A stretch of DNA of 8,843 bases from Actinomycetota bacterium (GTDB lineage Bacteria > Actinomycetota > Thermoleophilia > Miltoncostaeales > Miltoncostaeaceae), in contig CANGAY010000018.1 of the NCBI GenBank assembly GCA_947451735.1, positions 1-8,843 on the forward strand. Direction: 5' to 3'. The notes under the pieces were generated by a model. The model had not been told where the DNA came from and did not search any database. It was given only the letters and a program-made list of their open reading frames with translations. How positions within the stretch are numbered: position 1 is the stretch's first letter; each line of letters opens with the position of its first letter. Of this stretch, positions 8,574 to 8,843 are shown in pieces. The translations under genes and the position numbers were made by a program.

Positions 8574-8843
8574 CTAGGCCTTGCCGGTGTCGGCCTCGAG
8601 CTCCGCGATGCGGGCCTCAAGGCGCTTGATCTCCGCCTGCGTGCGGTGGCGATCGCGCTCCAACTGGGCCAGCAGGTCGGCAAGCGCAGGGGTGATGAGT
8701 CGCAACACCGCGCGGCGGCTCTCGCCTACCGCCTTACCGGCAATGCCCTCGCGCGCCGACGGCGCCGGGTCGCTGATGTGCAGCGGCGGCAGGGTGGGCT
8801 CGCCTGCGGCCTCGCGCAGCTGCGCCAGCAGCTTGTCGGGGTC
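8574..8843 (-). CDS. Unidentified protein with C-terminal coiled coil (5' truncated by the window edge)
   Basis: The frame is open from the right edge to a TAG at 8574-8576, giving the last 89 residues. The beginning (DPDKLLAQLREAAGEPTLPP) is a short helix then a proline-rich linker. From about residue 39 a helical region begins, and the last third is a charged coiled coil with hydrophobic residues in heptad spacing (Ile72, Leu75, Ile79, Leu82 in AEIKRLEARIAELEA). The gene ends 4 nt before the glycosyltransferase GTG on the same strand, so the two are very likely co-transcribed. Similar Pro-rich plus coiled-coil stretches occur in or beside sugar-transferring and methyl-transferring proteins of actinobacterial glycan clusters. 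That is only suggestive, and I do not recognise the family. Third-position GC and the coherent helix pattern support real coding. Confidence 0.7.
   Translation of the reverse strand, partial: DPDKLLAQLREAAGEPTLPPLHISDPAPSAREGIAGKAVGESRRAVLRLITPALADLLAQLERDRHRTQAEIKRLEARIAELEADTGKA

Overview
The window is uniformly GC-rich with strong G/C bias at third codon positions, GTG starts and mostly weak Shine-Dalgarno sites. A PucR/CdaR-type regulator, a type III plus a Bacillus-like type I glutamine synthetase, and an actinobacterial style of glycosyltransferase all point to a high-GC actinobacterium, possibly a deep lineage such as Thermoleophilia. The taxon is an inference, because there is no rRNA here to confirm it. 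I see no tRNA, rRNA, CRISPR array or transposase gene.

Layout. (1) 1-1043, plus strand: the 3' end of a chorismate-binding enzyme (PabB-like) overlaps a PLP-dependent aminodeoxychorismate lyase-like gene (PabC) by an ATGA junction. This looks like a p-aminobenzoate/folate pair. (2) 1050-2708, minus strand: a 552-aa PucR-family transcription regulator, convergent with pabC and divergent from the next gene. (3) 2709-2921: a 213-bp divergent promoter region with a short inverted repeat, an imperfect direct repeat and a clear ribosome binding site. (4) 2922-5072, plus: type III glutamine synthetase (716 aa), followed by a textbook intrinsic terminator with a 12-bp stem. (5) 5155-6477, plus: type I glutamine synthetase (440 aa), probably read from its own leaderless extended -10 promoter. 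(6) 6486-7349, plus: a small MscS-type mechanosensitive channel directly behind it. (7) 7346-8569, minus: a GT4-type glycosyltransferase whose stop codon shares a CTAG with the stop of the channel gene. It carries an in-frame palindromic repeat cluster at 8158-8221. (8) 8574-8843, minus: the C-terminal end of an unidentified coiled-coil protein, probably in one operon with the glycosyltransferase.

Functionally, the centre is an ammonium-assimilation locus: two unrelated glutamine synthetase isoenzymes in tandem, with a regulator transcribed away from them. The right end belongs to a surface-polysaccharide or glycan cluster that continues past the window.

Most of the window is ordinary core metabolism. 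The points most worth following up are the double-hairpin repeat inside the glycosyltransferase reading frame, the GSIII/GSI/PucR arrangement, and the absence in the type I enzyme of the arginine that mediates glutamine feedback inhibition in Bacillus subtilis.
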